Shown in pieces: positions 39,549 through 48,713 of a stretch of DNA of 64,000 bases. A program made the position numbers and the translations under genes. The notes under the pieces are model-generated. The model ran no database searches. It was given only the letters and a program-made list of their open reading frames with translations, and was not told where the DNA came from. The DNA is from an uncultured Sphingorhabdus sp. (GTDB lineage Bacteria; Pseudomonadota; Alphaproteobacteria; Sphingomonadales; Sphingomonadaceae), in NCBI GenBank assembly GCA_937873665.1, contig CALMYW010000309.1, forward strand, positions 1 through 64,000, read 5' to 3'. Every line of letters starts with the position of its first letter. Positions within the stretch are counted from its first letter, which is position 1.

Positions 39549-40430
39549 GTGGTTGTCGTTGTCCTTAAATCTCAGATAGTCCGGCTAATGGCGCTGGTCA
39601 TCGCTGCGATGGCGCTTTCGTCATGCCTCTATCTTCCGGGCCAATATGAGAGCCTGCTGCGGATATCGCGCAACGGACAGTTTGAATTCCAATATAGCGG
39701 CCAGATAAGATTTGCACCCGCAGGTGTGGGCAAAAGGAACGCTGCGGACAACGCAACCTGGTCCGACATGATGGCCTATTGTTATGACGAAAAGGGCAAT
39801 CTTCAGACAGTTCGAGACAAAGCAGGCCAGATCGATCCTTCCTGCACGCCCGAGAAAGTTGCCGAGCGCAAATTGGAATGGGAGCGCAAACATCAGGAGC
39901 AACGCGAAGAGGAGGCGATGGTCGTCAATCTGCTCGGCTTCAATCCGTTCAACGATGCGGACAATCATGCAATCGCCGAGAAACTGATGCGTTATGATGG
40001 CTGGAAACAGGTCCGATATCGCGGGCGAGGTATATTTGATGTCGAATATGCCATCACCGGAAAGACGGACCGTGATTTCATTTTCCCGACCATTCCAGGC
40101 GTTCAGATCAACTATCCTTTTGTCTCGCTACGCCGTCGAACCGACAATGAAGTCGAAATCAAAGCAACGGGGCTGGCAGGTTCAGGATTACCGATCTTTG
40201 TGCGAAACAGCGATATTATAGCGCAATCGGATGATCCCGAAAGTAAGGCATCCGACCCACGCTATTGGATAGCAGGCACGTTCGTGATCGAAGGCGACAA
40301 ACAGTTCGAGAGCGAGAATGGTGAAGCGGCGGGATTGAACCGTATCCAATGGCAGATTGACGGAACGACTGCGTTGGTCCCTGAAGCAGAATTTTTGCTG
40401 GACGATATTCTACCGACTACCGCCCGGTGA
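39549..40430 (+). CDS. Hypothetical lipoprotein
   Basis: This is a protein of about 293 residues. The N-terminus has a hydrophobic stretch ending MALVIAAMALSSC, giving a lipobox LSSC near residue 26. The rest is a mixed alpha/beta domain with LLRISRNGQFEFQYSGQIRF and a repeated beta pattern after residue 140. I see no named family. The start is uncertain: GTG at 39549 gives a positive charge before the hydrophobic segment, while the ATG at 39588 would leave too short a signal. It overlaps the convergent gene at 40417 by 14 bases. Confidence 0.7.
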   Translation: MVVVVLKSQIVRLMALVIAAMALSSCLYLPGQYESLLRISRNGQFEFQYSGQIRFAPAGVGKRNAADNATWSDMMAYCYDEKGNLQTVRDKAGQIDPSCTPEKVAERKLEWERKHQEQREEEAMVVNLLGFNPFNDADNHAIAEKLMRYDGWKQVRYRGRGIFDVEYAITGKTDRDFIFPTIPGVQINYPFVSLRRRTDNEVEIKATGLAGSGLPIFVRNSDIIAQSDDPESKASDPRYWIAGTFVIEGDKQFESENGEAAGLNRIQWQIDGTTALVPEAEFLLDDILPTTAR

Positions 40431-40797
40431 TTTCGCCTGAACGGCTGCTGTCCAGCCTGGCAAGCATCGGATATAATTCCTTGCAAGCCAGTTCGAGTGC
40501 CGTCCATTGTTTGGCCGTATCGCGCAGCTCTCCAGCCGCCAGCGTTTCCAGATATTCGGCTTTACGCTGGCCGAGATCTGTTTCGACTGCATTGGCATCA
40601 TTGTCGTCTGACAGCATGGCTCGTGCCGTTGCGGCAAAATCGGCGGCTACCGCCTTTTGGGAATCACCTGCGGCTTCGCCCTCGTCCCTGTCCAGACGTT
40701 CGCCTTCAATTGTGTGGAACGCCGCGCAACGAAGCAACGCGTCGTAAGTTTCCGCATCGGCGGGCTGCGCAAGCAGGAGGAAAGGCAAGATGAGCAT
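40417..40797 (-). CDS. Hypothetical periplasmic helical protein (paralogue of 40845-41273)
   Basis: This is a 126-residue protein with a short signal peptide (MLILPFLLLAQPADA). A helical domain contains LLRCAAFHTIEGE near its start and LELACKELYPML near its end. The pair of cysteines and the C-A-A-F/Y-H motif are shared with the neighbouring gene at 40845-41273. Function is unknown. It is 47 bases downstream of that paralogue on the same strand. Confidence 0.72.
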   Translation of the reverse strand: MLILPFLLLAQPADAETYDALLRCAAFHTIEGERLDRDEGEAAGDSQKAVAADFAATARAMLSDDNDANAVETDLGQRKAEYLETLAAGELRDTAKQWTALELACKELYPMLARLDSSRSGEITGR

Positions 40798-40844
40798 CGG
40801 TCCTACTTAACCCAAAGTCATGACCGTTCGCTGAACAAACAGGT

Positions 40845-41273
40845 TCATTGGGGCTCGGGTGCTAGACCGGCTTCGTCGACGATGGCCGCCGCGGCTGGTT
40901 CAAACTGGATGCAGACCTGCTTCAATTCTTCCATTTCGCGCTTGTGCTGCTCTGGCTCAACGGAGACTGAATCCTCATACAGTCCCTCGACCGTTTCCTC
41001 GATCTTGGCTTCGGCAGCATCCGGATTGTCTTCGGGAAATTTTGCATAGGATGCGAGCAGGAACAGGATGGCCTTTTGTTCACCGAATTTCGCCTCTTCA
41101 CTGCCCGGTGTAGCCAATGACGCTGTATAGACATGATATGCTGCGCAACCGGTGGCGGCATCAAACAGTGCAGCATCGTTCGCCTTCTGGTCGGTTGCCA
41201 CGTCGGCGGGCTGTTCAGCAGGTGCCGGTTCGGCAGCAGCAAGCGCAGCGATCAGGAGCAGCGTTGCTGCCAT
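40845..41273 (-). CDS. Hypothetical periplasmic helical protein (paralogue of 40417-40797)
   Basis: This is a 142-residue protein with a signal-like N-terminus (MAATLLLIAALAAAEPAPAE) and a helical domain. It has TGCAAYHVYTASLAT near residue 43 and KQVCIQFEPAA near residue 116. The same cysteine pair and C-A-A-Y/F-H motif occur in the next gene, so the two look like an old tandem duplication. AAAGGAAT lies before the ATG. Function is unknown. Confidence 0.72.
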   Translation of the reverse strand: MAATLLLIAALAAAEPAPAEQPADVATDQKANDAALFDAATGCAAYHVYTASLATPGSEEAKFGEQKAILFLLASYAKFPEDNPDAAEAKIEETVEGLYEDSVSVEPEQHKREMEELKQVCIQFEPAAAAIVDEAGLAPEPQ

Positions 41274-41328
41274 CGATATTCCTTTCAGTTTATTGCGATC
41301 TGGTCGGTGCGAGATTGCAGACGGCTTG

Positions 41329-42084
41329 TCAATCGGCAGCGATGGCGGCCGCCTGCCATGCGGGAAGCTTCATATCGGCCATATTCTCAACCCTGCGCAG
41401 TTCGACCGCAAGGCCCAGTTCGGGATAGCGGGCACGCGCCTTCGCCGGATCAGCATCGGCTATCGGTACGACCACCAGCCGCCGGTTGACCTTTTGCCGC
41501 CAGTTCATCCGCGCGGTATTTTCCTGCCCGACATAACAACCCTTGGTGAACGACACGCCGTTCAGTTCGGCGGCATTGGTTTCCAGCCACAGCGTCGCAT
41601 CGCTGCCCAGTTCGGCAAGCCCTTCCGGAACGCCAAGCGACAGGCGGTGTGCGCGGTAGAAGGCGCTGATATCGACATCATCATCGGCAACCGGCGCGAT
41701 CCAGCGTACCCCCAGTTCGGGCAGGCGCGGATCGGAGGGGCGGTCGGGTGCCGCTGCGGCCCAATATACACCCAGCGCCAGATCAACGGATATCGCGATT
41801 TTCCTTCGCAAGCGGTAGATCGACAAGCGGCGAGCGAGTGCCTCCGCTTGCGCCGTTTCGCAATCGATCAGCACATCCGACTGTCCTGAGCTTGTCGAAG
41901 GATCGGCCCATAAAAAGAAATCAAACAAAGCTTTGCCTTGCGGCGTCAGCAGACCGGCCCACAGCGGCAGTTCCGCTTGCGTATCGTTGGTCACCAGGCC
42001 TTGAAGGAACGCACGAACATCCTCCCCCTCTTCCTGAGGAGACAGGCGAATAATGGCGCGATCGAACAATCGGGGTGCAGACAT
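41329..42084 (-). CDS. ygfZ: Folate-binding protein YgfZ
   Basis: This 251-residue protein is related to the T-protein of glycine cleavage. It has the diagnostic YgfZ motif KGCYVGQE (about residue 166) and an N-terminal FLQGLVTNDTQ segment. YgfZ helps make or repair some iron-sulfur enzymes in a folate-dependent way. Near residue 62 the protein reads WADPSTSSGQSDVLI, where the STSSGQ part is encoded by a dispersed 15-base repeat. The ATG at 42084 is used; earlier in-frame ATGs lie in pyrC antisense sequence. It is divergent from pyrC. Confidence 0.9.
   Translation of the reverse strand: MSAPRLFDRAIIRLSPQEEGEDVRAFLQGLVTNDTQAELPLWAGLLTPQGKALFDFFLWADPSTSSGQSDVLIDCETAQAEALARRLSIYRLRRKIAISVDLALGVYWAAAAPDRPSDPRLPELGVRWIAPVADDDVDISAFYRAHRLSLGVPEGLAELGSDATLWLETNAAELNGVSFTKGCYVGQENTARMNWRQKVNRRLVVVPIADADPAKARARYPELGLAVELRRVENMADMKLPAWQAAAIAAD
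41886..41900. repeat. Dispersed repeat arm embedded in ygfZ
   Basis: CTGAGCTTGTCGAAG matches the left arm of the palindrome at 14668-14682 exactly. Here only one arm is present, in frame inside ygfZ, where it encodes a Ser/Thr/Gly-rich insert. A decayed copy is at 50175-50189 in another coding sequence. Confidence 0.8.
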
Positions 42085-42122
42085 GGGTGACAGATAGGGA
42101 GGCACGCGACTAAAGGGAAGCC

Positions 42123-43166
42123 ATGACCGTGACGACTCTGACGATCCGCCGCCCCGACGACTGGCATGTACATCTGCGCGATGGGGAGATGCTGAAAGGC
42201 GTGCTGCCCTATACCGCGCGCCAATTCGCCCGCGCCATCGTGATGCCGAACCTGTCGCCACCGGTTACGACGACCGAGGCCGGACGTGCCTATCGCGATC
42301 GCATCCTTGCGGCCTTACCCGAAGGGATGGCGTTCGAACCGCTGATGACCTGTTACCTCACCGATACGCTGTCGCCTGAGGAGGTCGCCCGCGGCCATGC
42401 AGAGGGGGTGTTCACCGCCGCCAAACTCTATCCCGCGCACGCAACAACCGGCAGCGCGCACGGTGTAACCGATGTCGCCAACATCTATCCGGTGCTCGAA
42501 CGCATGCAGGCGATCGGCATGCCGCTTTTGATCCATGGCGAGGTCACCGACCATGAGGTCGATATCTTTGACCGCGAGGCGGTATTTATCGAGCGCACGC
42601 TGAACCATATCGTCCGTGACTTTCCGGATTTGCGGATCGTCTTCGAACATATCACCACGGCTGAAGCGGTCGATTTCGTGACCGCTTCTGGCCCGAATAT
42701 CGGTGCAACCATCACACCACAACATCTGCATATCAACCGCAATGCCATGTTCGTCGGTGGTATCCGCCCGCACGCTTATTGCCTGCCCGTCGCCAAGCGC
42801 GAGAAGCACCGGCTGGCGCTGCGCAAGGCGGCAGTTTGGGGCAACCCCAAATTCTTCCTCGGCACCGATAGCGCCCCGCATGCAGTATCGGCCAAGGAAT
42901 CAGCCTGCGGTTGTGCAGGCATTTTCAACGCGCCTTATGCGATTGAAAGCTATGCGACGGTGTTTGAAGAGGAAGGGGCGTTGGAAAAGCTGGAAGGCTT
43001 TGCTTCCGAATTCGGCCCCCGTTTTTACGGCCTGCCGCTCAATGACGAGATGGTCACGCTGGAACAGGCCCCGGTAGAAGTACCACTGTCGGTCGATGCC
43101 AATGGTACGCCGGTTTCACCCTTCCACGCGGGCGAAACCATCGGCTGGAAACTGTTATCCGCCTGA
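42123..43166 (+). CDS. pyrC: Dihydroorotase
   Basis: This is a 347-residue type II dihydroorotase of the amidohydrolase family. It starts with [17 protein letters not shown] (metal-binding H-x-H), has [19 protein letters not shown] with the carbamylated lysine, LLIHGEVTD and [10 protein letters not shown] with further metal histidines, and [16 protein letters not shown] with the catalytic aspartate. It closes carbamoyl aspartate to dihydroorotate in pyrimidine synthesis. Its 3' end overlaps the convergent rarD gene by 12 bases. Confidence 0.97.
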   Translation: MTVTTLTIRRPDDWHVHLRDGEMLKGVLPYTARQFARAIVMPNLSPPVTTTEAGRAYRDRILAALPEGMAFEPLMTCYLTDTLSPEEVARGHAEGVFTAAKLYPAHATTGSAHGVTDVANIYPVLERMQAIGMPLLIHGEVTDHEVDIFDREAVFIERTLNHIVRDFPDLRIVFEHITTAEAVDFVTASGPNIGATITPQHLHINRNAMFVGGIRPHAYCLPVAKREKHRLALRKAAVWGNPKFFLGTDSAPHAVSAKESACGCAGIFNAPYAIESYATVFEEEGALEKLEGFASEFGPRFYGLPLNDEMVTLEQAPVEVPLSVDANGTPVSPFHAGETIGWKLLSA

Positions 43167-44045
43167 TCGCATCCGGCGAAAAGCGTCGATGCTGAACAAG
43201 GCAATCGCGGTCCAGATCAGCGCGAAGCAGGCCAGCTTGGTCGCATCGAGCGGTTCATCATAGGCAAAGGCGCCGAGGAAGAAGACGATCGTCGGGGCCA
43301 GATATTGCACGAACCCCAGCGCGGTATATCTCATCCGCCGCGCGGCTGTCGCAAAGAGCAGCAGCGGGATAACGGTGATCGCCCCGCCAGCCGCGAGCAA
43401 AGCCTCGGTTCCGATGTCACGAAAACCTCCAGCTTGCGAAACACTCCAGATGCAAACGGCCAGCGCAATCGGACCGAGCAGGCACATCTCGACCGCGAGG
43501 CCCGGAACCGAACCCGTCGGCGCGGTCTTGCGGACGAGGCCGTAAGTGCCAAAGCTGAAAGCCAAAGTCAGGCTGATCCAAACGGTTTCGAGCGAACCGG
43601 CGAGCAAAATTGCCACGCCCATTCCAGCCACGGCGACCGCCCAGCCCTGCCGCTTGGTCAGGCGTTCGCCAAGAAACAACCGCCCCAGCAGCACGTTGAC
43701 CAGTGGGTTGAGATAATAGCCGATGCTCGTCGCCAGCACGCGGTCGGTGGTAATCGCCCAGACATAGACCAGCCAGTTGATCGCAATCAGCACCGCCGAC
43801 AGCATCATCGCACGGCGAGCCTTGGGATTGGCAATGGCAGCGGTAAATTCGCCCCATTGGCTGCGGAAATAGAGAATGATGAAAACGACGGGCACCGACC
43901 AGACGATGCGGAACGCCAATATGTCGAGCGCCGGTACCCTCGCCAGCAGCTTGAAATAGACCGGCAGGAATCCCCAGATCAGATAGGCTGAAAAGGCGTA
44001 GGGAAGCCCACCGCCTTGCGGCGTCTGCTGGTTGGCGGTGGTCAT
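43155..44045 (-). CDS. rarD: RarD/EamA family transporter
   Basis: This is a protein of about 296 residues with ten hydrophobic helices. It starts [20 protein letters not shown], the usual opening of RarD proteins, and has [26 protein letters not shown] family sequence in the middle ([19 protein letters not shown]). RarD belongs to the drug/metabolite transporter superfamily; its substrate is unknown. The ATG at 44045 starts the conserved part. A small membrane protein gene lies 16 bases upstream on the same strand. Confidence 0.9.
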   Translation of the reverse strand: MTTANQQTPQGGGLPYAFSAYLIWGFLPVYFKLLARVPALDILAFRIVWSVPVVFIILYFRSQWGEFTAAIANPKARRAMMLSAVLIAINWLVYVWAITTDRVLATSIGYYLNPLVNVLLGRLFLGERLTKRQGWAVAVAGMGVAILLAGSLETVWISLTLAFSFGTYGLVRKTAPTGSVPGLAVEMCLLGPIALAVCIWSVSQAGGFRDIGTEALLAAGGAITVIPLLLFATAARRMRYTALGFVQYLAPTIVFFLGAFAYDEPLDATKLACFALIWTAIALFSIDAFRRMRSGG

Positions 44046-44061
44046 GTCTGTTTGGTTCGGA

Positions 44062-44283
44062 TCAAATAATCCCGCCGCCCAGCCACAGCCGAATGGCGCA
44101 AATAGCGACGACGACGAGGCAGAAGTTGCGGCCTGCATTCTTTTCGGACGCAAAACCAAAGGCGACCCCTGCGCCCGCAATGACGATGATCAGCCAGTTG
44201 AGCCAGCCCAGCAACGGGAAGAATGCGGGAATAGCCAATACCAGTGCGATCAGGCCGAGGATGAATGCTATGATGTTTGCCAT
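44062..44283 (-). CDS. Small membrane protein
   Basis: This is a protein of about 73 residues, nearly all hydrophobic. Two or three helices (IIAFILGLIALVLAIPAFF, WLNWLIIVIAGAGVAFGF, FCLVVVAICAIRLWLGGG) are split by the charged turn ASEKNAGRN. The start could be the ATG at 44283 or one at 44301 or 44319. It lies just before rarD on the same strand. No family recognised. Confidence 0.68.
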   Translation of the reverse strand: MANIIAFILGLIALVLAIPAFFPLLGWLNWLIIVIAGAGVAFGFASEKNAGRNFCLVVVAICAIRLWLGGGII

Positions 44284-44438
44284 ATGTCGAAGACTAGGCA
44301 TCGTATGCTCGCTTGGCAAGCATAGTCAGCGCCACGCTTCGACGCTCGCACGAAACCGTTCGACCAACAAATTCGCTTCCGTCTAGATTTCGTTCATCTA
44401 AAATCGGCGCATTGGCTGCAACCAATAAGGAGAAGATC

Positions 44439-44783
44439 GTGAAGAAGCTGATCGCAACCACAGCCGCATTTGCCCTCGCGCTGCCAGGCGTAGCGCTTGC
44501 AGATCCACCGCGCCATGCCCCGGCACATGGATATTACAAGAAAAAGCAACGTAATGCCGAGCCGATCTATCGCGACACCCGCGTGTGGCGTGGCGACGAT
44601 GATCGCTATTATTGCCGCCGAAGCGATGGCACCACGGGCATGATCATCGGTGCCGCAGGCGGTGCGTTGATCGGTCGTGCCATCGACACCCGCGGCGACC
44701 GCGCGCTTGGCACGATCCTGGGTGCCGCCGGGGGCGCGATCCTTGGCCGGCAAATTGATCGTGACCGCTATCGCTGTAGGTAG
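44439..44783 (+). CDS. Glycine-zipper 2TM domain protein (17 kDa surface-antigen-like)
   Basis: This is a 114-residue protein with a signal peptide (KKLIATTAAFALALPGVALA) and a basic/aromatic middle (RRHAPAHGYYKKKQRN-like). Two glycine-zipper segments, GMIIGAAGGALIGRAIDTRG and LGTILGAAGGAILGRQIDRD, follow. This is the Rick_17kDa_Anti/glycine-zipper pattern of small envelope proteins. The GTG at 44439 has AAGGAG at good spacing and puts the signal peptide at the N-terminus. It has its own promoter region; a repeat element follows. Confidence 0.85.
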   Translation: MKKLIATTAAFALALPGVALADPPRHAPAHGYYKKKQRNAEPIYRDTRVWRGDDDRYYCRRSDGTTGMIIGAAGGALIGRAIDTRGDRALGTILGAAGGAILGRQIDRDRYRCR

Positions 44784-44806
44784 GCGTTTATTCTTAACTC
44801 AACTTT

Positions 44807-44891
44807 CGTCATCCCCGCGAAGGCGGGGATCCATCTCCGGTATTTGAAATTCGACGGCAGGTGATGGATTCCCACTTCCGCGGGAATGACG
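44807..44891. repeat. REP-like palindrome, copy 2
   Basis: The 29-base arms at 44807-44835 and 44863-44891 are inverted with a few mismatches and belong to the same family as the elements at 17530 and 47826. It separates the glycine-zipper gene from the end of the convergent P450 gene, where it could serve as a two-way transcription or mRNA barrier. Confidence 0.88.
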
Positions 44892-44920
44892 AAGCAAAGG
44901 CTTATCCGAACGCCGATTCT

Positions 44921-46210
44921 CTACGAAGCCTTGAAACGCAACGGCAAGGTCTTGAGCCCGCCGACAAAGGTCGAGTTCGCACGCTTGGGTGCGCCCGCCA
45001 GCTCGACTGAGTCCAGCCGGTCGAGCAATTCCTCAAACAATATCCGCATTTCCAGCCGGGCGAGATGCAGCCCGAGGCACTGGTGCGCGCCTGCGCCAAA
45101 AGCGATGTGCCGGTTCTGGTCCCGGGTGGCATCGAATTTACGCGGTTCGTCAAACTGGGCGGGGTCGTGGTTGGCAGCAACATAGTTGATCATCAGCCAG
45201 TCGCCCTTGGCGATTTTCACGCCAGATATTTCGACATCCTCATTCGCCATCCGCATGAAATGCTGCACCGGCGTGGTCCAGCGGATCGCTTCCTCGACGA
45301 TACCAGCAACCAGACTGCGGTCCGCTTTCACCTTGGCGAATTGGTCAGGATCTTTGGCTAGCGCCAGCATGGCCCCGGCAGTGCTTGCCGAAGTCGTATC
45401 ATGCCCGGCTGCGGCGACGATGATATAATAGCCCGCCAGATCAAGCGGATCGAGCGGCTGTCCGTCTATCGTTCCATTGGCCAATATCGTCGCCACATCC
45501 TTGCCAGGGTTTTGGCGACGTTCCTCGGCCAGTTTCTCGAAATAGGCTGTAAAGTCCTGCACTGCACCCAGCACGATCTGCGTGATCTGTTCGGGCGACA
45601 GATTGGCCATGCCGGTCTTGTTCAGATCCTCATCCTGCCCACCGAACATCTGCTGCGTCAGGAACAACATGCGCGGCTCGTCTTCTTCGGGCACACCCAA
45701 TATCTGCATCACCACATGCAGCGGATAGGGTGCAGAAACCAGCGGCACGAAATCCGCCTCAGGACCGGCGGCGATCAGCCGGTCAACCGTGCGCTTGGCT
45801 AGGTCCCGGATATCAGCTTCGATCAGCTTCAGGTTCTTGGGCATGAACCATTCCTGAGTCAGCCGCCGCAGCTTCGGATGCTTGGGGGCATCGAGCGCAA
45901 CCAGCGACTGGACCAGATTGGGTGATCCGCCTGTGATTTCGCGCGCTAATGCTTCGCCGACCTTGTTGGTCAAAACCGTCGGGCGGGGTGAATTGAGGAA
46001 AGTCGCATTGTCCTTGCTGATCCGCATCACATCTTCGTGGCGCGTAATCAGCCAAAAGGGTTCATGCTCGTCGGTTGGGCTTTCGATGCGCAGCACCGGG
46101 GTTTCCGCCCGGATCTCGTCGAACAGGTCGAGCAGCGGATCCCAAGCCGCATAGGATTTGGGATCGATCACCGCGATGGCGGTTTCGGGCTTTGCGACGG
46201 GTGCGTTCAT
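44921..46210 (-). CDS. Cytochrome P450
   Basis: This is a 429-residue soluble bacterial P450. It has the I-helix oxygen-activation motif AAAGHDTTSAS (about 250), the K-helix EEAIRWTTPVQHFMR with E-x-x-R, and the haem-cysteine loop FGAGAHQCLGLHLARLEM (about 369). It hydroxylates an unknown substrate; the ending region FVGGLKTLPLRF is like P450s near fatty-acid, terpenoid or sterol catabolism genes in sphingomonads. It lies 13 bases after the acyl-CoA ligase and is the last gene of the operon. No ferredoxin partner is adjacent. Confidence 0.93.
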   Translation of the reverse strand: MNAPVAKPETAIAVIDPKSYAAWDPLLDLFDEIRAETPVLRIESPTDEHEPFWLITRHEDVMRISKDNATFLNSPRPTVLTNKVGEALAREITGGSPNLVQSLVALDAPKHPKLRRLTQEWFMPKNLKLIEADIRDLAKRTVDRLIAAGPEADFVPLVSAPYPLHVVMQILGVPEEDEPRMLFLTQQMFGGQDEDLNKTGMANLSPEQITQIVLGAVQDFTAYFEKLAEERRQNPGKDVATILANGTIDGQPLDPLDLAGYYIIVAAAGHDTTSASTAGAMLALAKDPDQFAKVKADRSLVAGIVEEAIRWTTPVQHFMRMANEDVEISGVKIAKGDWLMINYVAANHDPAQFDEPRKFDATRDQNRHIAFGAGAHQCLGLHLARLEMRILFEELLDRLDSVELAGAPKRANSTFVGGLKTLPLRFKAS

Positions 46211-46223
46211 GTCCTCAAACTCC

Positions 46224-47762
46224 TCAAACGATCCGGCTGTCTTTGTTTCCCCAATATTCGTCGCGCAGCAGCCTCTTGTAGAGCTTACCGGTCGCATGAC
46301 GGGGCAGCTCTTCGCGGAAGTCTATCTGCCGCGGCATTTTCACGCCCGACAGGCTGGGGCGCAGATAGGCCTTGAGTTCGTCGGCCAGTTCGTCGCCCGC
46401 ATTGGCCCAGTCGAGCGGCTGGACGATGGCGACCACACGTTCGCCCATATCGTCGTCGGGCGCACCAATAACGGCGGCGTCGGCAACCTTGGGATGGTGC
46501 ACGAGCAGATTTTCGATCTCTTGCGGATAGATATTCACACCGCCCGAAATGATCATGAAGCTCTTGCGATCGGTCAGATAGAGGAAGCCCTCTTCATCAA
46601 CCTTGCCGACATCGCCGAGCATCGACCAATTGGCATGTTTCGGGTGGCGGCTTTCGGCGGTTTTCACCGGATCATTATGATAGCTGAACTGCGATTCGCT
46701 CTCGAAATAAACGACGCCTTCCTCGCCCACCGGCACTTCCTCGCCATCCTCGCCACAAATGTGGATGATGGCGTTGAGTGCCTTACCGACCGAGCCCTTG
46801 TGCGCCAGCCAGTCTTCGCTGTTGATGAAGGTAAAGCCATTGCCTTCGGTACCCGCATAATATTCGCGCAGCACCGGACCCCACCAAGCGATCATCGCCT
46901 CCTTCACCGGAACCGGGCAGGGGGCTGCGGCATGGACGGCGCATTTCAGCGACGAGACATCGTATTTCGCGCGCACCTCTTCAGGCAGCTTCAGCATTCG
47001 CACGAAATGTGTTGGCACCCACTGGCTGTCGGTAATCTTGTATTTCTCGATCGCGGCCAGTGCCTCTTCGGGATCATATTTTTCCATCACCACCACGGTA
47101 CCGCCAAGGCGATGCACCGCCATGCACCAGCGCAGCGGGGCGGCGTGATAAAGCGGGGCGGGTGACAGATAGATGCTGTCGCCGGTGAAGCCGAAGGCAC
47201 CGGCAGCAATCATCGCCAGCGGGTTGACCGCTGCGATGTCGGAGTCTTCAGGAAGCGGCAGGCGCACGCCCTTGGGCCTACCCGTGGTGCCGGAACTGTA
47301 AAGCATGTCGGTGCCTGCACGTTCATCCGCGACCGGGTCTGTCGGCATTTTGGCCAGTTCGGATGCGAGCGGCGTCCATCCCGCACGTTCGCCACCGACG
47401 ATATAGCGCTTCACCGGCGTTTCGATCTGGTCAAGCGTGTCGCCCAGATAGTTGGAGGTAAACAACGCCTGCGAACCGCTATCCTGCAGGATGTAATCGA
47501 TCTCCGAAGCAGTCAGCCGGTTGCTGATCGCCACAAAGACCAGACCGGCGCGCTGCGCACCCCATGCGAGATCGAAAAACTCGGCCCGGTTTTCCATGCA
47601 CATGGCAATCGTATCGCCATGGCCAAGCCCGAGCGAACGCAGCAGTTGGGCCACCCGGTTCGAATTGGCTTCAAGCTGGGCATAGGTCACAACCTGTCCG
47701 GACCCGGCCATGATGACGGCGGGTTTATCGGGGTTAACCGTGGCATGAATCTTGGGGTGCAT
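46224..47762 (-). CDS. AMP-binding acyl-CoA ligase
   Basis: This is a 512-residue adenylate-forming ligase. It has the P-loop TDMLYSSGTTGRPKGVRLPL (about 160-179), the motif YYAGTEGNGF (about 309), LGDVGKVDEEGFLYLTDRKS (about 405) and the C-terminal RHATGKLYKRLLRD with the catalytic lysine. It activates a fatty or other carboxylic acid to a CoA ester, feeding the dehydrogenase and hydratase of the same operon. The ATG at 47762 starts the conserved part. A REP-like element separates it from the hydratase gene. Confidence 0.92.
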   Translation of the reverse strand: MHPKIHATVNPDKPAVIMAGSGQVVTYAQLEANSNRVAQLLRSLGLGHGDTIAMCMENRAEFFDLAWGAQRAGLVFVAISNRLTASEIDYILQDSGSQALFTSNYLGDTLDQIETPVKRYIVGGERAGWTPLASELAKMPTDPVADERAGTDMLYSSGTTGRPKGVRLPLPEDSDIAAVNPLAMIAAGAFGFTGDSIYLSPAPLYHAAPLRWCMAVHRLGGTVVVMEKYDPEEALAAIEKYKITDSQWVPTHFVRMLKLPEEVRAKYDVSSLKCAVHAAAPCPVPVKEAMIAWWGPVLREYYAGTEGNGFTFINSEDWLAHKGSVGKALNAIIHICGEDGEEVPVGEEGVVYFESESQFSYHNDPVKTAESRHPKHANWSMLGDVGKVDEEGFLYLTDRKSFMIISGGVNIYPQEIENLLVHHPKVADAAVIGAPDDDMGERVVAIVQPLDWANAGDELADELKAYLRPSLSGVKMPRQIDFREELPRHATGKLYKRLLRDEYWGNKDSRIV

Positions 47763-47825
47763 CACTCTCTCTCCGTCACAGCGTTTTGTCTGTTTTCTGC
47801 AGCGCGATCTTACAAAGTCAAAATT

Positions 47826-47912
47826 CGTCACCCCCGCGAAGGCGGGGGTCCATCACCTGTGGCTTAAATTTAGCGCGCCGGAGATGAATTCCCGCCTTCG
47901 CGGGAATGACGA
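47826..47912. repeat. REP-like palindrome, copy 3, inside the P450 operon
   Basis: The 29-base arms at 47826-47854 and 47884-47912 are inverted and nearly identical to those at 17530-17615. It occupies the 178-base gap between the hydratase gene and the ligase gene and could shape differential mRNA stability in the operon. Confidence 0.88.
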
Positions 47913-47940
47913 ACGATAAAGATCGAGCCAATTGCAAGAA

Positions 47941-48699
47941 TCACGTTCCCGTCCAATTGGGCTTGCGCTTTTCGGCAAAGGCCGCTGCACCCTCGCGGGC
48001 ATCGTTGGTAGCGAAGAGGTTGCCGAGCGTTTCGGTCTGCTTTTGCCACATTTCGGCTTCGCTCCATTCGCCCGATTCGACGATCACCTGTTTCGACTTT
48101 TTCACGGCAAGCGGGCCGTTGTCGGCAATGCTGCGGGCCAGTTCAATGGCTGCATCAAGTGCCGGGCCGGAAGTCAGGCGATTGACGAGGCCCAGTTCAT
48201 AAGCGCGCTTGGCATCAACAAAATCACCCGTCAGCGCCAGTTCCATCGCAATGTGCGGCGGGATTTTCTTCGGTAGGCGCATCAGGCCGCCTGCAGCAGC
48301 GGCCAATCCGCGCTTCACTTCGGGGATACCGAATTTGGCATTTTCGTTGGCGACAATCATGTCGCAGGCAATGGCTACTTCAAGGCCACCTGCCAGCGCA
48401 TAGCCATCGACCGCCGCGATCAGCGGCTTGGCTGGTGATTTCTGCGTGATGCCGCCAAAGCCGCGCCCCGCAACGAAGGGCGTTTCGCCGCGCAGGAAGC
48501 CCTTGAGGTCCATGCCCGAACAAAAGGTTCCGCCTGCACCGGTCACAATGCCGACGCGCAGGTCGTTTTCGGCATCGAGCCGGTCGAGGGCTGCGGCTAT
48601 CAGTTCCGACGCCTCCTTGTTCATCGCGTTCTTCGCGTCGGGGCGGTTGATCGTGATGATCAGTATGCCGTCGCGGGCTTCGACCAATGCGTCGCTCAT
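47941..48699 (-). CDS. Enoyl-CoA hydratase/isomerase (crotonase) family protein
   Basis: This is a 252-residue crotonase-fold protein. It has VTGAGGTFCSGMDLKGFL (oxyanion-hole region, about 55-72) and AVDGYALAGGLEVAIACDMI (about 100-119), then IPEVKRGLAAAAGGLMRLPK with the catalytic-glutamate region. It hydrates or isomerises an enoyl-CoA. It follows the acyl-CoA dehydrogenase by 14 bases, so it probably acts on that enzyme's product. Confidence 0.93.
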   Translation of the reverse strand: MSDALVEARDGILIITINRPDAKNAMNKEASELIAAALDRLDAENDLRVGIVTGAGGTFCSGMDLKGFLRGETPFVAGRGFGGITQKSPAKPLIAAVDGYALAGGLEVAIACDMIVANENAKFGIPEVKRGLAAAAGGLMRLPKKIPPHIAMELALTGDFVDAKRAYELGLVNRLTSGPALDAAIELARSIADNGPLAVKKSKQVIVESGEWSEAEMWQKQTETLGNLFATNDAREGAAAFAEKRKPNWTGT

Positions 48700-48713
48700 G
48701 GATTATCCTCTCT

